Shown piece after piece: positions 51,971-63,863 of a DNA stretch of 64,000 nucleotides (position 1 is the stretch's first letter; the number at the start of each line of letters is the position of its first letter). The stretch spans positions 15,001 through 79,000 of the forward strand of contig JAILWY010000008.1 in NCBI GenBank assembly GCA_022113835.1. The letters are read 5' to 3'. This DNA is from Atopsyche davidsoni. Its lineage: Eukaryota; Arthropoda; Insecta; Trichoptera; Hydrobiosidae. The notes beneath the pieces are model-generated. The model was not told the origin of the DNA and made no database searches. It saw nothing but the letters and a program-made list of their open reading frames with translations. Both the position numbers and the translations under genes were made by a program.

Positions 51971-54356
51971 CTAGGCGGTTAGTGTGGCGCCCCAGCCCAC
52001 GGAGCAGCCCACCTCTGTGAGGTGTTGCCTCACCGCCCTATCCAGGATGGCCTGCAAGAGAAGCTCGAGTTGGAATAGCGCCATGCACATAACTCATTCA
52101 ACCCAAATTAAATTTTATTGAAAGCATGTATTTCATAAACCTAAGTTTGAACTAACAATAATAATAATAATAAAAGAAACAAGTTGATTTTGAGCATGAG
52201 ACATTAAGAATCCAATATTTAAAAAAATGGTAAGATTTTCTTGATTAAAAAGTAAGAGTTTAGACTGCAATAGACTAGTTTGGTTAGAATACCAAATAAT
52301 AATCAATAAAATTTGTAATTTGACATTGTAATTCAATGGTCGAAATTCAAGGAACACGAGACTGGCATGAAAGTTCCGCCACTGGTAGATATATTTTAAG
52401 ATGCTTAGTTTGACAAAGATTTCAGAGCTAATTATTTCATACAAGGTTAAGAATAACACTATTTGACAATGGCATTAGTAGTGAGTCACTAGTTTGAGTT
52501 CACGCAGTGTGCAGTGTAAAGGGCATGTCAAAGTACCTGTATGTCCCGGCAGCCCTGGAGCGCTGTCTCTAGCACCTTGGGAAGGTGGTCTAGGTGGAAG
52601 CGTTGGGACATAGACAGTAGTGCGAGGTGTCCACTGGAGGGCAGCGCAGCCAATGTGAGCGACGCCCCGCCTTGCGTCTCTTCCAAGTGGGATACATCTA
52701 CCAGTGCCACATCACCGTTGGCCAGGCTGGCCGTACATGCGCACACATATTCTCTTAAAGGGATTCCTGCATCTACGAGTGCCAATGTTGCTGCGTTAAC
52801 GCATGCGCAGTAGTTTCCCCCGTCCGCCTGAGAAAAGTGTTCACTGAATTATCTAGGTTAATGTTAATGTAAGGAGGTTTTCTCTGAGGACAAGTCAACT
52901 ATTATAGTAAATGGATATTTAGAGAGAGGGAATCGGGTGCCTATTACTAATGAGGGTTTAGATTATCTTCGAATTAATGATGGCACATAATAATTATTAT
53001 ATGATCTTAAAGCCTAAACTACATTAGCTGTAGAAGTATAAAGTAATATAGTCTGTGACATCATTAAATTACTATAAGCTTCATTTATATCTGCTTTAAT
53101 GAATGGCTGTGTATAAAATAGTCGCAGACTAAAATAGCGGACGACTGCGCCGCTCCTTCTAGATTTCTGATTTATAGATTACCACATTCAATATTTGACA
53201 GATGTGCTCGGTGGAATTCCATTTTGATATTTTTTTGAAATACAAATTCTCTTTTTGATTCATCCACATTTATGCTCTTTATTGGGACTAGTTTTGTCAC
53301 TTTGTTTCAAAAAATCATGCTTCTCTTAAAACAAATATTTATCTCATGGCTTACAGTTGAATGTATTTCACTTTTATCATGTCTTATTAAACTCCTACAT
53401 TCCTTTAATTAATTAAGGCAGCAAACAAACAAAAATAATACGTAAAGAACATTAAATAAAACAAGTTTAGCGTATAAAATACCTGCAAGACTTCCACATA
53501 GATGTCAATCTGCGAGAGCGGGTAGAGTTCTCCTTTAATGGCGGCGGCTAGGGCCTGGCGCAAGTTCAAAGACATCTCCTGAGACTTGCGGTCTCCGCGA
53601 GGCCTGTTTTTTCTCTCCCCTGCCAAACTTACATTAATAACTAAGATGATATTTCACCAGTTCTGGCACCAGTCGACAATGAACCAGTCCGCATATTTAA
53701 TTTTATCGGGGACCAATAATAACAAATTGGAAAATAACATTTATATATAAAAAAATAATCATTCCGAGAAAAATTAATAATAATGAACGCAGGCGTCGAC
53801 ACGAGAAAACGAATTCACATTCTTTATGAATTGTACACTTTTGTAATAATACTTCATGCCAATGTTGACATTCTTACATTGTTATTAATAATGTAATTTA
53901 CACAAATATAAAGAACGTGCCATTCGTTGGACCGCTCCCCCGAGGCGCACCACAACTCGCCTCCGCTGGAGCCCGAGGCGGTCGCGGAGACCGGCGCATC
54001 TCCATCATACACACTCAATCTCCTACCTGTAGAAAAGGTGGCCATGCTATACTGACAGTTGACGACGGCTCCGTCGGCAGATCCCTTGCTCTTGGTGGCC
54101 TGAAATGCGAATGCGCTCGGTCAGTCGACGGCGGCGATTGAAATAGACCGATCGCCGGTCGTCCGCGGAATGAGACAAACCTAACCTGGCGAGGCCCGTA
54201 CACGGCGACGAGGACTCTGGTGTTCCCCTGCTCCAGGTAAGCGCTGCCGTCCGATTGCTTGAATACCCCGAGTTTGCATCTGATCGCTCGCAGTTCCCCG
54301 GCCCTCCTGCCGTCCAGCCTCAGGCCGCGCTCCGACAGCAGGTCCTTGCTGCACAT
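51971..54356 (-). CDS. Ski6: Exosome complex subunit Rrp41/EXOSC4 (Ski6), five exons
   Basis: Exons on the minus strand: 54356-54186, 54099-54027, 53619-53483, 52827-52537, 52051-51971; GT/AG introns, phases 0, 1, 0, 0; 250 residues, close to the 245 of human EXOSC4. RNase PH fold: LRLDGRRAGELRAI and DGSAYLEQGNTRVL in exon 1, SADGAVVNCQYSMATFST in exon 2, RPRGDRKSQEMSLNLRQA and SQIDIYVEVLQ in exon 3, ADGGNYCACVNAATLALVDA and GIPLREYVCACTASL in exon 4. Rrp41 is one of six RNase PH-like subunits of the ring that threads RNA to Rrp44 and Rrp6 in nucleus and cytoplasm; in animals the ring itself is catalytically inactive. The start is the first ATG after the upstream frame, placing MCSKDLLSERG before the conserved core. 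The last exon is short and ends in Gly/Thr-rich residues. Confidence 0.95.
53187..53305 (+). repeat. Dispersed repeat family A, copy 4, in Ski6 intron 3
   Basis: ATTCAATATTTGACAGATGTG, GTGGAATTCCATTTTGATAT, then a more diverged tail with TTTTGATTCATCCACAT and GGGACTAGTTTTGTCAC. It is the most diverged copy and lies in the intron between exons 53619-53483 and 52827-52537. Confidence 0.65.
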
Positions 54357-54870
54357 CTCGAAGCTCTGACAGCCGCTCGGAGTTGCCAGTCGCAAATACT
54401 CGATCGACAAAAACGCGGTTGTCTTTTTTACATCCTAAAACAGGAAATAGCGAATCGAGAGCGAGAGAGGAGAAAAGTTACATTTTAAATATCACCCGCA
54501 TTGAGATGAGGTTTGCGTGATTTTTGTGAAAAATTATTCTACAAAATAACGGCGCCGCGTGCTCGGGCCGGCAGATGGCGACTCGGCGCGGCTCGGTGCA
54601 ACTGGTCACGATTAAAAACTAAAACGTAAAAAAATCACTAAAATAATTTTATTTCTAAATAATCGATTTGGTATGATCTATGCACTAAATTTGACAGTCG
54701 GCGGTTCGTTTTTTACGGGTATCGGTATTCTGATGCAATATAAATATTACTATACTAATCTATACTACAACTACATATAAACTCTAATATTAAAACCGAA
54801 TCTGATTTGTGGATTGAAATATTTAAGGCTGTATTCGTAAAATTTTGAAAAAACTACAAAATTGGCAATG
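54357..54870. other. Upstream region of Ski6
   Basis: Short GC-rich patch at 54540-54605, otherwise AT-rich. Presumed 5' UTR and promoter of Ski6; no TATA box located. Confidence 0.4.
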
Positions 54871-54875
54871 GAATT

Positions 54876-54977
<102 letters not shown>

Positions 54978-54999
54978 GGTATAAGGTAAAATTTATAGT

Positions 55000-55390
55000 C
55001 ATCTGTAGCTTTTAACAGATGTGCACGAGGAGGAGCCAAAGGAACCGCTCCCGGAAGTACCATCGCGCCTTCCGGGAGTTTAGGGAGCCGGGCAGAGGAG
55101 AGGTCCTAGCGAGGATCTCGGGGCGTCTCGCGCTATTCACAAATGGATCAGATTTTCCGTAGATCTTTGGCCGGAAGCATCAATCTGCGGTATTCGATCA
55201 CTCCGCAGGAAGTGCCCGCCGGGCGCGGCGAAGAGCCGCTGAATTATGCAGGTTTTAATTTCCGCGATGGCGGGCGGCGGGCGGCAAGCAGGGGGCGCAT
55301 GACGTATGTTTATTCGACTTAATTACCGCGCGTTATTAATCATCCCCGCGCGCGAGGTGAATCTTTCAGCGAGGGGGCAGATGGTATTCC
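55000..55390. promoter_or_regulatory. Candidate conserved regulatory block with homeodomain-type sites
   Basis: GC-rich, non-coding, with AT-rich cores. TTAATTACCGCGCGTTATTA at 55319-55338 contains two ATTA/TAAT homeodomain cores in a GC-rich context, followed by ATCATCC; TGACGTA and TTATTCGAC are nearby. It resembles developmental enhancers, but function is inferred only from motif density. Confidence 0.3.
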
Positions 55391-55395
55391 GGGGC

Positions 55396-55500
55396 GGGGG
55401 GGGGGCGGGCGAGGCGGGGCGAGGCGGGGCGAGGCGGGGCGAGGCGGGGCGAGGCGGGGCGAGGCGGGGCGAGGCGGGGCGAGGCGGGGCGAGGCGGAGC
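55396..55500. repeat. GGCGAGGCGG 10-bp minisatellite
   Basis: Ten to eleven near-perfect tandem copies of GCGAGGCGGG, ending in a GAGGCGGAGCGGGG variant. Confidence 0.96.
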
Positions 55501-55559
55501 GGGGAAGCGGGGCGGACGGAATACAGAGAGCTAGTTACCGCGCCGCCCAGTGACGTCAC

Positions 55560-56205
55560 TCAATAATGCAGGCGGGGCCGCGCAGGAGAAAGAGGGCGGA
55601 TCGCCACCGCCCAAAATATGGAAACGATTGTCGACAGAAACGCGAGGGTCGTTATATTTCAACGGGAATGGCCGGGGGCCGGAGCTGACCGGCCGCCCTC
55701 GTCCCCTGAGCGAACGCTTAAAATCGAGGGTGGCTACTCAGATCGAAATTTACACTAATAATTCGACGGAAACTATTGTATATCGGCATCGAAGACCGAT
55801 CGCTCGCGCCGAGCCGACAGCGCAGAAGTACGTTTTTATTATTTTGCAAACACGACATATTAATATGAATGATTAATTATTAATTAATATTAATATTAAT
55901 TATTAAAATGAAATTCCACAACATATGGCGGCATAGCGTGTTGGTTTTTCTTTCTTTGGTAAATACACAATAACACAATCATTTTCAATTACAATTTTTG
56001 TTACAGTATTTATAGATTTAATATAAAAAAATAAGCGCGAAACGATTTTTATTAATAGTTTATATTTTTTTATTAATTTAACTTATCTTCGTGGAGTTTT
56101 TCAATAAATCTACATTAAACAATTGTATTTGCTTAACGACACTGTAGTTGAATAGCTCCCTAATACGAGAATATTAGCTGTCAGAATATAAAACTATAAT
56201 GATTA
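55560..56205. other. No gene; CG-rich then AT-rich
   Basis: GC-rich to 55700, then AT-rich with a run of TTAATTATTAATTAATATTA at 55873-55905. No frame accepted. Confidence 0.4.
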
Positions 56206-57230
56206 AACCCATACCTTGCTGTACGGCAGCTCTTTATACGGCCTTTCGCTATAACTGCCCTTTTCAATTAAGGCTCGTTTTCGATCTACGGCCTAAAATG
56301 TTTCGCTATAACGGCAAAAAAAACTTTTTTTCGATGTTATTTTGTTTACGAGCGTTATTCAGTGTGTGCTCATAGAGCGGCCGGTTTAGACTTGTCTGTG
56401 AGTGTTTTATGTAAATTTTTATTACTGATTGTTACACATTAACTGGAAAAATTGGAAATAATTAAAGACATTATTAGTACGTAAATATATATGTATATGT
56501 ATGTATGTACAAATTAAAAAATTTTAATGTGTATTTTTTTATTAAACTTATTTTAACTATTGATTATATGGATTGAAAACAATAACTAACGGAGAATGCC
56601 AATGAGTCAAATGATTATCCAGGAAAAAGCTTTAAGTATTTTACTACTAATCATTTGGATTTTAAAACGTAAATTTGAGACTACTTTTGAGGATTGGTTC
56701 AAAAATCACTTTTGTACAGAAGTGAAAAAATATTTGCGAGACAATAACTTAACCAACAAGGCTTTGCTAATTTTGGATAATGCACCAGGGCATCCTACTA
56801 ATTTATCCGAGCTATCTGAAGATGTCATGATTGAGTACCTTCCGAAAAATACAACAGCTCTGATCCAACCAATGGATCAGGGTGCAATAGCCACTTTTAA
56901 GGCATATTACCTACGCCGAAATTTCTGACAACTTATAAGGGAAACCGATTGTAAAGCTTCAATTAAAACATTTTGGAAAAACTATAACATCAAGGATGCT
57001 GTTGACAGCATCAGTGAATCATGGAAGGAATTAAAATTGACAACAATGAACCATGTTTGGAAAAAAATATGGCCAGAATGTGTAAAAAGTGTTACATATT
57101 TAAAAATTTTGGAACCGATCCCATTGAATTTATATGAATTTGTATTAGAATAATTGATTCCTTATACGGTTTTTCGCTTTGCGGCCAAGTTTCGTGGAAC
57201 GTATCTAGGCCGTAAAGCGAGGTATGGGTG
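56206..57230 (+). mobile_element. Tigger/pogo-like DNA transposon fossil
   Basis: Imperfect 22-base terminal inverted repeats: AACCCATACCTTGCTGTACGGC at the left, and the reverse complement of CACCCATACCTCGCTTTACGGC at the right (three mismatches), flanked by TA on both sides (56204-56205, 57231-57232). Frame 56596-56928 and its continuation to TAA 57150-57152 encode the C-terminal half of a CENP-B/Tigger-type DDE transposase: LLILDNAPGHPTNL (second Asp), then YLPKNTTALIQPMDQGAIA, then, after a TGA at 56926-56928, TFWKNYNIKDAVDSI. The N-terminal DNA-binding part and first Asp are missing through internal deletion, so it is inactive. Confidence 0.9.
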
Positions 57231-57234
57231 TATC

Positions 57235-57370
57235 GACTGTTTCGTAATTTTTTCTACTCATTGACTTGATTTCGTGTGCAAATAAATATAAAATATTAAT
57301 GACATCGAATTAGTGATTAATACACTAAATATAACTATTCATTACGATATAATATATTTGTTATGTATAA
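57235..57370. other. Spacer between Tigger and Helitron
   Basis: AT-rich, featureless. Confidence 0.5.
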
Positions 57371-59210
57371 TCTATATATATAAAACACAAACTCAAAATC
57401 GGCGGTTATGTGGCTGCGATAATCTTTAAAACCATCGAACCGATGTGCCCCAAACCGGCTTCATTTGAAAGCCAAAAATACTGAGGTGGTTTAAAGCCAC
57501 TAAAATCTAACAATTGATTCTGTTTATTTAATTAAGCATATTTTCGACATTTTTCATACAAAAGTTTCAACATTTTGACATTTCAAAAAAGGAACTAACA
57601 TTTTCGCGTATATGCAGGCTGCCAACAAAAAAACACTGATATTGATGTTTGTAAATATTAGTATGAAGTTGCCGTTGCATAATGCAGGCTGCCACAAAAA
57701 AAAACACAGAACTGTCATTAATCTATCTTTCTATATAAAGCACAAACTCAGAAATCAGCACATATGGGACTGCGCTAAGCTTTAGAAGCATCCAACCGAT
57801 GTGCCCCAAACCGGTTTCATTTGAAAGCCAATAATACTAAAATGGTTTTAGACCATTAAAACAATGCATTATGTACATTTGGTCTATTAATTAGGTTGAT
57901 TTTCGACATTTTTCGTACAAAAATTTTCAACATCTGTAAAGTCGACATCGTTCCTCGTAAAAAAATTGAAAAAAGAACACTGTGAAGATCGCGCATCATA
58001 CGGACTTTCAAAACAAAATCACTATCTGTCATTCACAACGAGTTTTATCACAATGAGTTTGTCTGTTTATATATGGGGATATAATTATTATACAAAAATA
58101 TTCGTATTACATGTTTCATCTATGGATTATTATGCATATCGCATTATGATAAGAGCTCAACAATCCAATCGCATTTTAAAATGCCATGAACTGTTTCATC
58201 AGTTCACTGTCGACATGTTTGAATTGCGAGTCGAAGATTATATTCATTTGCGCGATGCAATTGCAAATGATGGAAACGCTGCCAACATTGGTCAAATGTG
58301 CATATTTCCTGCTTCGTGTACAGGAAGTCCAAGACATGTGCATGAGTATGCTCAAGATGCTTTGACCTATGTTCAAAGTTACGGGCGACCAGATCTTTTC
58401 ACATGTACAGTCCTGCTTGGTCGGTAATCAAAGATTTGCTATCGCCTGGTCAGTCATCGCATCACAAACATGATCTGACAGCTAAAGTTTTCAAACAAAA
58501 ATTCATGGATCTCACGATAAAAAATCATATATACGGCAAAGTGTAATGCTAGATGTATTCGATTGAATGGCAAAAACGGGGTTTACAGCACGGTTTTAAA
58601 TTGAGAGTGTTATATTTGCCGAATTACCGAATCAACATGAAGATCCGATACGTTTTGACGTTGTTTGTAAGAACATGATTCACGGCCCATACGGAGCATT
58701 GAATATGAATTCCCCTTGCATAAAAGGCGGCAGATCCAAGAAAAGATATCCACGCGATATCCGAAATACTGACGATGAAAGCCAGAAGATGGACGGTTCA
58801 CCACCACCATTAAATTAAGAAAAAATAAACGTTGATATTGACATTGATAACAAATGAATTATTCCATACAGTCCAATACTGTCATAAACATATATCAATG
58901 TGGAATACTGCAACCCCGTGAAATCCATTAAGTACATATGCAAATATGTTAACAAAGGCAGTGACATGGTAGTGTTCGAGCTTTCAAATCGAAGCGATGA
59001 AATCACTCGATTTCAGATGGGTCAGAACGACGAAAAATCTTTATGTTTACACACCTACCGAAAAAACTCACAATATTTTTTATCCGCTAGCATTATGATA
59101 AAAAAGTTAATAAATAAACAAAATTCCTTTATTTATTTATTTTTCGAACAAATAAAAAAAGTATTTTATTTCTTCATTTAGCGTTGTAGAACGCGCCGGG
59201 TATCTGCTAG
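57371..59210 (+). mobile_element. Helitron with a duplicated 5' terminus
   Basis: The 5' end begins TCTATATATATAAAACACAA after an A; the 3' end is GCGCCGGGTATCTGCTAG followed by T, so it obeys the Helitron rule (5' TC, 3' CTAG, insertion between A and T). A second 5' terminus-like copy starts at about 57726 (TCTTTCTATATAAAGCACAA); both are followed by CCGATGTGCCCCAAACCGG and TTTCATTTGAAAGCCA. Only the second runs on into the coding part, so the leftmost 355 bases are an extra 5' end, either a terminal duplication or an earlier insertion at the same place. Confidence 0.85.
57966..59180 (+). pseudogene. Helitron Rep/helicase fragment, multiply broken
   Basis: Frame 57966-58427 contains the Helitron-like N domain: VEDYIHLRDAIANDGNAANI, then SCTGSPRHVHEYAQDAL and YGRPDLFT. 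It continues through shifted frames with the Rep-region pieces KVFKQKFMDL, YSIEWQKRGLQHG (HUH-proximal), NMIHGPYGALNMNSPC, INVEYCNPVKSIKYICKYVNKG and SDMVVFELSNRSDE. At least four stops or frameshifts interrupt it, and the first part of Rep and the whole helicase domain are missing. It is a dead copy of an autonomous-type element. Confidence 0.88.
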
Positions 59211-59211
59211 T

Positions 59212-60030
59212 ATATGATAAATACAATTATTCAAGTGCGTTTTTATTGTTGAAAATCTTTGTCAGTGACAAAGAGTGATGACACAGGTAAGGATACGGTT
59301 GCGGGTGAGGGTGCAGAGCAGAAGCGGAGTCGGAGTGGAGCCGTGTTAAGGGTAAAGGGTATTTACTGAAGCTCCCGGAGTATGGAAATTATATTGCAGT
59401 GCATTCAAACTTCTGCTAGCATTAGTAAGATTTCGGCAGAGTATGAAAGTTGTGCACATTTAACGAGGAGTGCAAAAGCTTGCGCATCGAATAATTAGTT
59501 TTCAGTGTGCGCCGCACAGTGTGTCGGCTTCTCTCCGCGTGACTCGAATATTTATGATTGTTTTTTAAAAATAATCATCAAAAACATATTTTTATGTAAT
59601 GAATTGAACCAATGTTGATAGTGTTACAATTAGTTTGTGTTCAAGATTCCAAACGTGGCTGTCATTTTGCAGAAGTATGACGTTTAAGAGTGTCGATATC
59701 TTGTTATGGTGGTCCATTATACAAAAATGAATAAAACCAAACAGTTCTCGAGACGGCTCAATTTCAGAAGTCTCGTTATATGTTGGGTTTTTGGTGTTGG
59801 GGGAATTTGAAATTGAATTGACTACCAATATACATGATATTTAGAATGTGTTCACATGACTAATTTTTGTAATTCTGTGATTTGCGAGTTTATCAAATAT
59901 ACATAAAACCGAATGGCTCAAGATACTCCTCAGCCAGTCCTTGTTTTGCGTACTATAGGATATCTATGTCGCCAGTTCTATCACTATGTTAAGCTAGTAT
60001 TCATAATATGAACTGCATGGAGTGTTGGCG
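59212..60030. other. No gene recognised
   Basis: AT-rich with small frames only. Confidence 0.45.
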
Positions 60031-60031
60031 T

Positions 60032-60092
60032 GCAGGGGGCGCGGCAGGGGGCGAGGCAGGGGGTGAGGCAAGGGGCGAGGCAGGGGGCAACC
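60032..60092. repeat. GGGGGCGAGGCAG minisatellite
   Basis: Four to five copies of a 12-13 base G-rich unit (GGGGCGAGGCAG with variants). Another G-rich, GGTGGG-type stretch follows at 60220-60290. Confidence 0.85.
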
Positions 60093-60745
60093 TCTTCGGA
60101 TCAGTGACATTTCTATAGATAAGAGCCATCTTTGATGATCTTTTGTGGAGTATGCAGTACACTTGTATTCGAGCTCGAAGCACTGTGCGCAGAAAGCGGG
60201 AGTTGCATTTCATATGCGAGGAGGTGGGGGGTGGGCAGGTTGGGAGGTGGGATGGAGGCGAGGTGGGGAAGTGGGAAGGAGAGAGTTTGTTGTTTCTGAT
60301 GAGGAAATTCAAATTCTGCCTTGTTCTGTCAGCGCGAGTGATAATAAGCTCCGCCGCACCGCTCCAGAGTGAAGCGCCCTGGCTCCAGTCGTAATGCACT
60401 TGCAATTGCAACAAATACTTTTCTTTATCATTTAGTGCTTAGATTTTAAATAATGCGATTGCTTAATTTTCAGGTGCAATTGGTTTATTTCTGGATTTAG
60501 TTTATGTGTACGAAACTCGAGTTACTCATTAAAAACAAGTCGGAGACGTCGCGAGCCTTCCCCCGCTGGCTAAAGGTTGCCGAGGGCCAACAGGGGGCCT
60601 CGGCAGCTCGCGCTAGACGTCTACGCGAAGTGACAACTTCGTGAATAATTGAGACCTCTGGATGCTGACCTTGGCGGCATGACCTGTCTCGCGTCACGCG
60701 TCACGCGCCTGGCACCCACGCACGCCATTAGGGGAGTGCCAGCTC
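60093..60745. other. No gene; GC-rich patch
   Basis: Frames at 60001-60414 (minus) and 60143-60394 (plus) are mutual shadows without known domains. A GC-rich, non-coding patch begins at 60540. Confidence 0.4.
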
Positions 60746-60746
60746 T

Positions 60747-60777
60747 CCGGGAATATGAATATTCATCATATTCCCGG
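60747..60777. repeat. Perfect 12-bp hairpin with an internal palindrome
   Basis: CCGGGAATATGA (60747-60758), loop ATATTCA, TCATATTCCCGG (60766-60777). The left arm and loop include ATGAATATTCAT (60755-60766), itself a perfect palindrome also present at 48144-48155. Confidence 0.93.
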
Positions 60778-60779
60778 GA

Positions 60780-61425
60780 AGGGGGGAGGGGTGACACTCC
60801 ACGCCGGGCTGCGCCTCGATTTCAATTGGCATTGTCTATCAGGTGTCTCGTTTACCGCTGATGTCTTAATTACGACATTATTACCCGGAATATAGCCGTA
60901 CGCGCGAGTAGGCGGAGTGGTTAACCAAACCATCACCAATTTATTGTTTTATTATATGTAATTGATTGTTTCCATTGATTGCAATTTAAATTACAATATG
61001 TGGCAGTGATCATTGTTTAAAGATGTGCGAGTATGTTGGGATGACGAGTCAGAACCGTTTAATGTAATGTCGCCAGAATGTAACTAGTTTTGCCACGGCG
61101 TGTCGGAGTCCCGGGCGGGGAGGCTAGCGTCCTCGGCCGACAGATGCCGCTTCGGCTGGCGTCACAATTCTAATTCTGGTCGATCTCCCGGAGAGCTGTC
61201 TGCACACTGTGCGGGGCTCTCGTCGAGGCGGTGCTCGCGCGTTTCTTGTAAATGTAAAGTAAAAAGAGTGAATAAATTGCGTCGAGTGTGCGGGCCTCTA
61301 GACCCGACGACGATCGGTAAATCGTTTGAAAATAATTTAGAGGAGCGTGTCGTACTTCTAAGAAGAAATGATGATGCCAGATGCGCGGCACTGCGTCGCC
61401 TGGAAGCGCTCGGCCGCGGGCCTGG
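60780..61425. other. GC-rich to mixed DNA, no accepted gene
   Basis: A plus-strand frame begins at 61100 and is open only because it runs into the G-rich minisatellite. Its first 110 codons match no family I know. Confidence 0.4.
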
Positions 61426-61426
61426 G

Positions 61427-61570
61427 TGGCCTGGGGGGCCCGGGGGGCCTGGGGGGCCCGGGGGGCCTGGGGGGCCCGGGGGGCCTGGGGGGCCCGGGGG
61501 GCCTGGGGGGCCCGGGGGGCCTAGGGGGCCCGGGGGGCCTAGGGGGCCCGGGGGGCCAGGGGGGCTGGGA
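61427..61570. repeat. 18-bp G-rich minisatellite
   Basis: About eight copies of GGCCTGGGGGGCCCGGGG with C/A variants (GGCCTAGGGGGCCCGGGG) in the later copies. It reads as Gly-Pro-Gly on the plus strand and Pro-rich, collagen-like on the minus strand, an effect of the repeat. Runs of six G make G-quadruplex formation possible. Confidence 0.95.
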
Positions 61571-61574
61571 GGGC

Positions 61575-63540
61575 CGCGCGTGGGGAGATCACTCGAATTA
61601 CTGTGTGTATTGATATTAATATCAGGCAATTTACGGAGCCTCCAGCAGAATATTATGATACATTTACGTAATGAGATTTACTTCTGAGTGCTACCCGAGA
61701 GGATCGATACTGGTAGGGGGAGGCTAATGTGCTTGTAGTGGAAATAATCATTTATACCTCAGAAAATTAAATCACGTTTATTTATATATTATTTCAAAAA
61801 ATAAAATTTGTAAAAAAAAAAAAAAAGGCAAACTCGGTAATATTTGTGCATACAAAAGTTTGTCAGTCAAAGTCGAAATGCAAGCACCGTCTTTTTAAAA
61901 AATATATGTAGTTTTATCTTTGAGTTTATGAAAAGCTGAGCTTTGAAAAATTGCATTTATAATACAAAGAAAATACTTCATTGAGAAGTAATATTTATAT
62001 TTTGGTAACATCGAATCCACTTGCAGCGCCCCCCCTCACAACATTTTTGAAGACGGAGGTCTCGCAGTCGAAGTTTGACTATCAGATGATTCATAAATTT
62101 TGGAACACCGAATAAAATATGAAAAATAATGTGGGCTCTATGCGTATAGATGTTTAAGAGTACGCAGCACTAGAGGCGCCCCGACCAGGTCCGGACCCCC
62201 ATGTTGACCCCCCCTTCGCGCACAGCTGATCCCATGGGAAATGCTTCATCCCCGAGTCGGGCCGTCCGTCCTCCGCGCCTTAGTGGGGGTCGCTGAGGAA
62301 GGGCGTCAGGAGCTCTGCGTAAGGAGGAAGGACTCTCGCTTGTCACTCAGTACTCATTAACGCTGACGCTGATCGTCATCTGTCTCGCAGGCTAGTTATT
62401 AGCACAATCCAGTTAAATGGAAGAAAAACTCTCCCCCCCCTTTAGAGGTTTTATATGTTTTTTATAATACATGATAAGCCTAATCGCTCGAACTCATCAT
62501 TACATGATTATTTCAAAAGATGCTTGCTCAGTCGTGGCCCTCGGTCGGTGATAATTATAATTCATCTAGATTTTCTAAGTTTTGATATTGATTTGGAAAG
62601 ATTCGAGTGTGATGAATCAAAAATAATTTCAATATTTAGTAAAAATATTTTTTTAAGAAACGACTGGATTATTTGCGCAGACGCCGCCTCGCCCCGCCCG
62701 CTCGAGACCTCGCAGCATCACGATTACGTTAATGACTAAATGCCCGCTCAGAGGGTTGCGATCCACTGGAACTCACTCGTCTTAAAAAACCGATCCATGA
62801 ATCTCACGAGAAATTTGACTGCGATCTGATTTTTCCATACCAACTGAGCTCTTAATCTCTATGTCCGTCATCGTACGACTTCACGATCTTCAAATCGCGT
62901 CGCGACGTGCGAGGCAGCCGGTGAGTATTGGAATATAGAATTGACCGATTGAAATTTGCTTCAGATGTTTAATAATCAAAAAAAAATCCCATGTCTTTTA
63001 AATTTTTTTGATGTTTTTCAGAAAAAAGTCAAGTGCAAACCATAAAATGTCTGTTGTGTGAAGATCTTCCCCCTGAAATATCGTTGACTTTTAATCAAAC
63101 CTATGAGATAACCCCCAAGTCGTCGATTTTAATCCAACAAGTGATAAGTTGAAAATATATGGACACGCGCTACTGGAGGACGAGAGAAGATGGAAAAGGG
63201 AAGAGGAAGGAGAGCGAAGAGGCAAAAGGAAAAAAAAACTGTAAATTCACTAATAAATTGGCCGTCGGGGTATTACATTAATCCAGAGTAAGCTCCTCCA
63301 GGACATTCCGGGGTACTTTATCGGCTTATCATAACTTCACGAGGGTTCATTGATGCTGAAACCATCGAACGTTTGGGTAATAGCGATTCAGGAAATATTT
63401 AATACGGCATGACGATAGGAAATTGAGCATGTCTCAACCACTTACAGGCCATAGTAAACATGGCATTGCAATAAAATATGTATTCGAATTACGTTGACTT
63501 TCCCGTAGATAAATAATTGTACTCTTTTATAAATTTCATT
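61575..63540. other. No gene recognised
   Basis: Mostly AT-rich with GC-rich non-coding patches at 62160-62330 and 62680-62720. No frame resembles a known protein and no good splice chain was found. Confidence 0.45.
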
Positions 63541-63746
63541 TAATATATATATATATATCGTTCCAGATTAGAAGAGTGCCAGCAGAGTAACGGTCACCAT
63601 TTGGATAACATCATCTTTTTGAAATAATTTTCCATTTTGTATTCTTATAACCAACAGTAAAAAAAGTTCTTGATTACTAGTAGTTTTTGTTTTACTGAAC
63701 TAACAAATACCCGATATTCTGTTTGGACACACTGTATATATATAGT

Positions 63747-63755
63747 ACATTTAAA

Positions 63756-63853
<98 letters not shown>

Positions 63854-63863
63854 CTTTAAATGT
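63747..63863. repeat. TA microsatellite inside a 10-bp inverted repeat
   Basis: ACATTTAAAG (63747-63756) and its exact reverse complement CTTTAAATGT (63854-63863) enclose almost pure TA, so the 117-base block is one large palindrome. The array is interrupted once by TATTATA near 63829. Confidence 0.93.

Noticed and set aside
61162..61629. Collagen-like Gly-Pro-Pro protein on the minus strand
   Set aside because: The triplets come entirely from the 18-bp minisatellite; the flanks are not collagen-like and there is no signal peptide.
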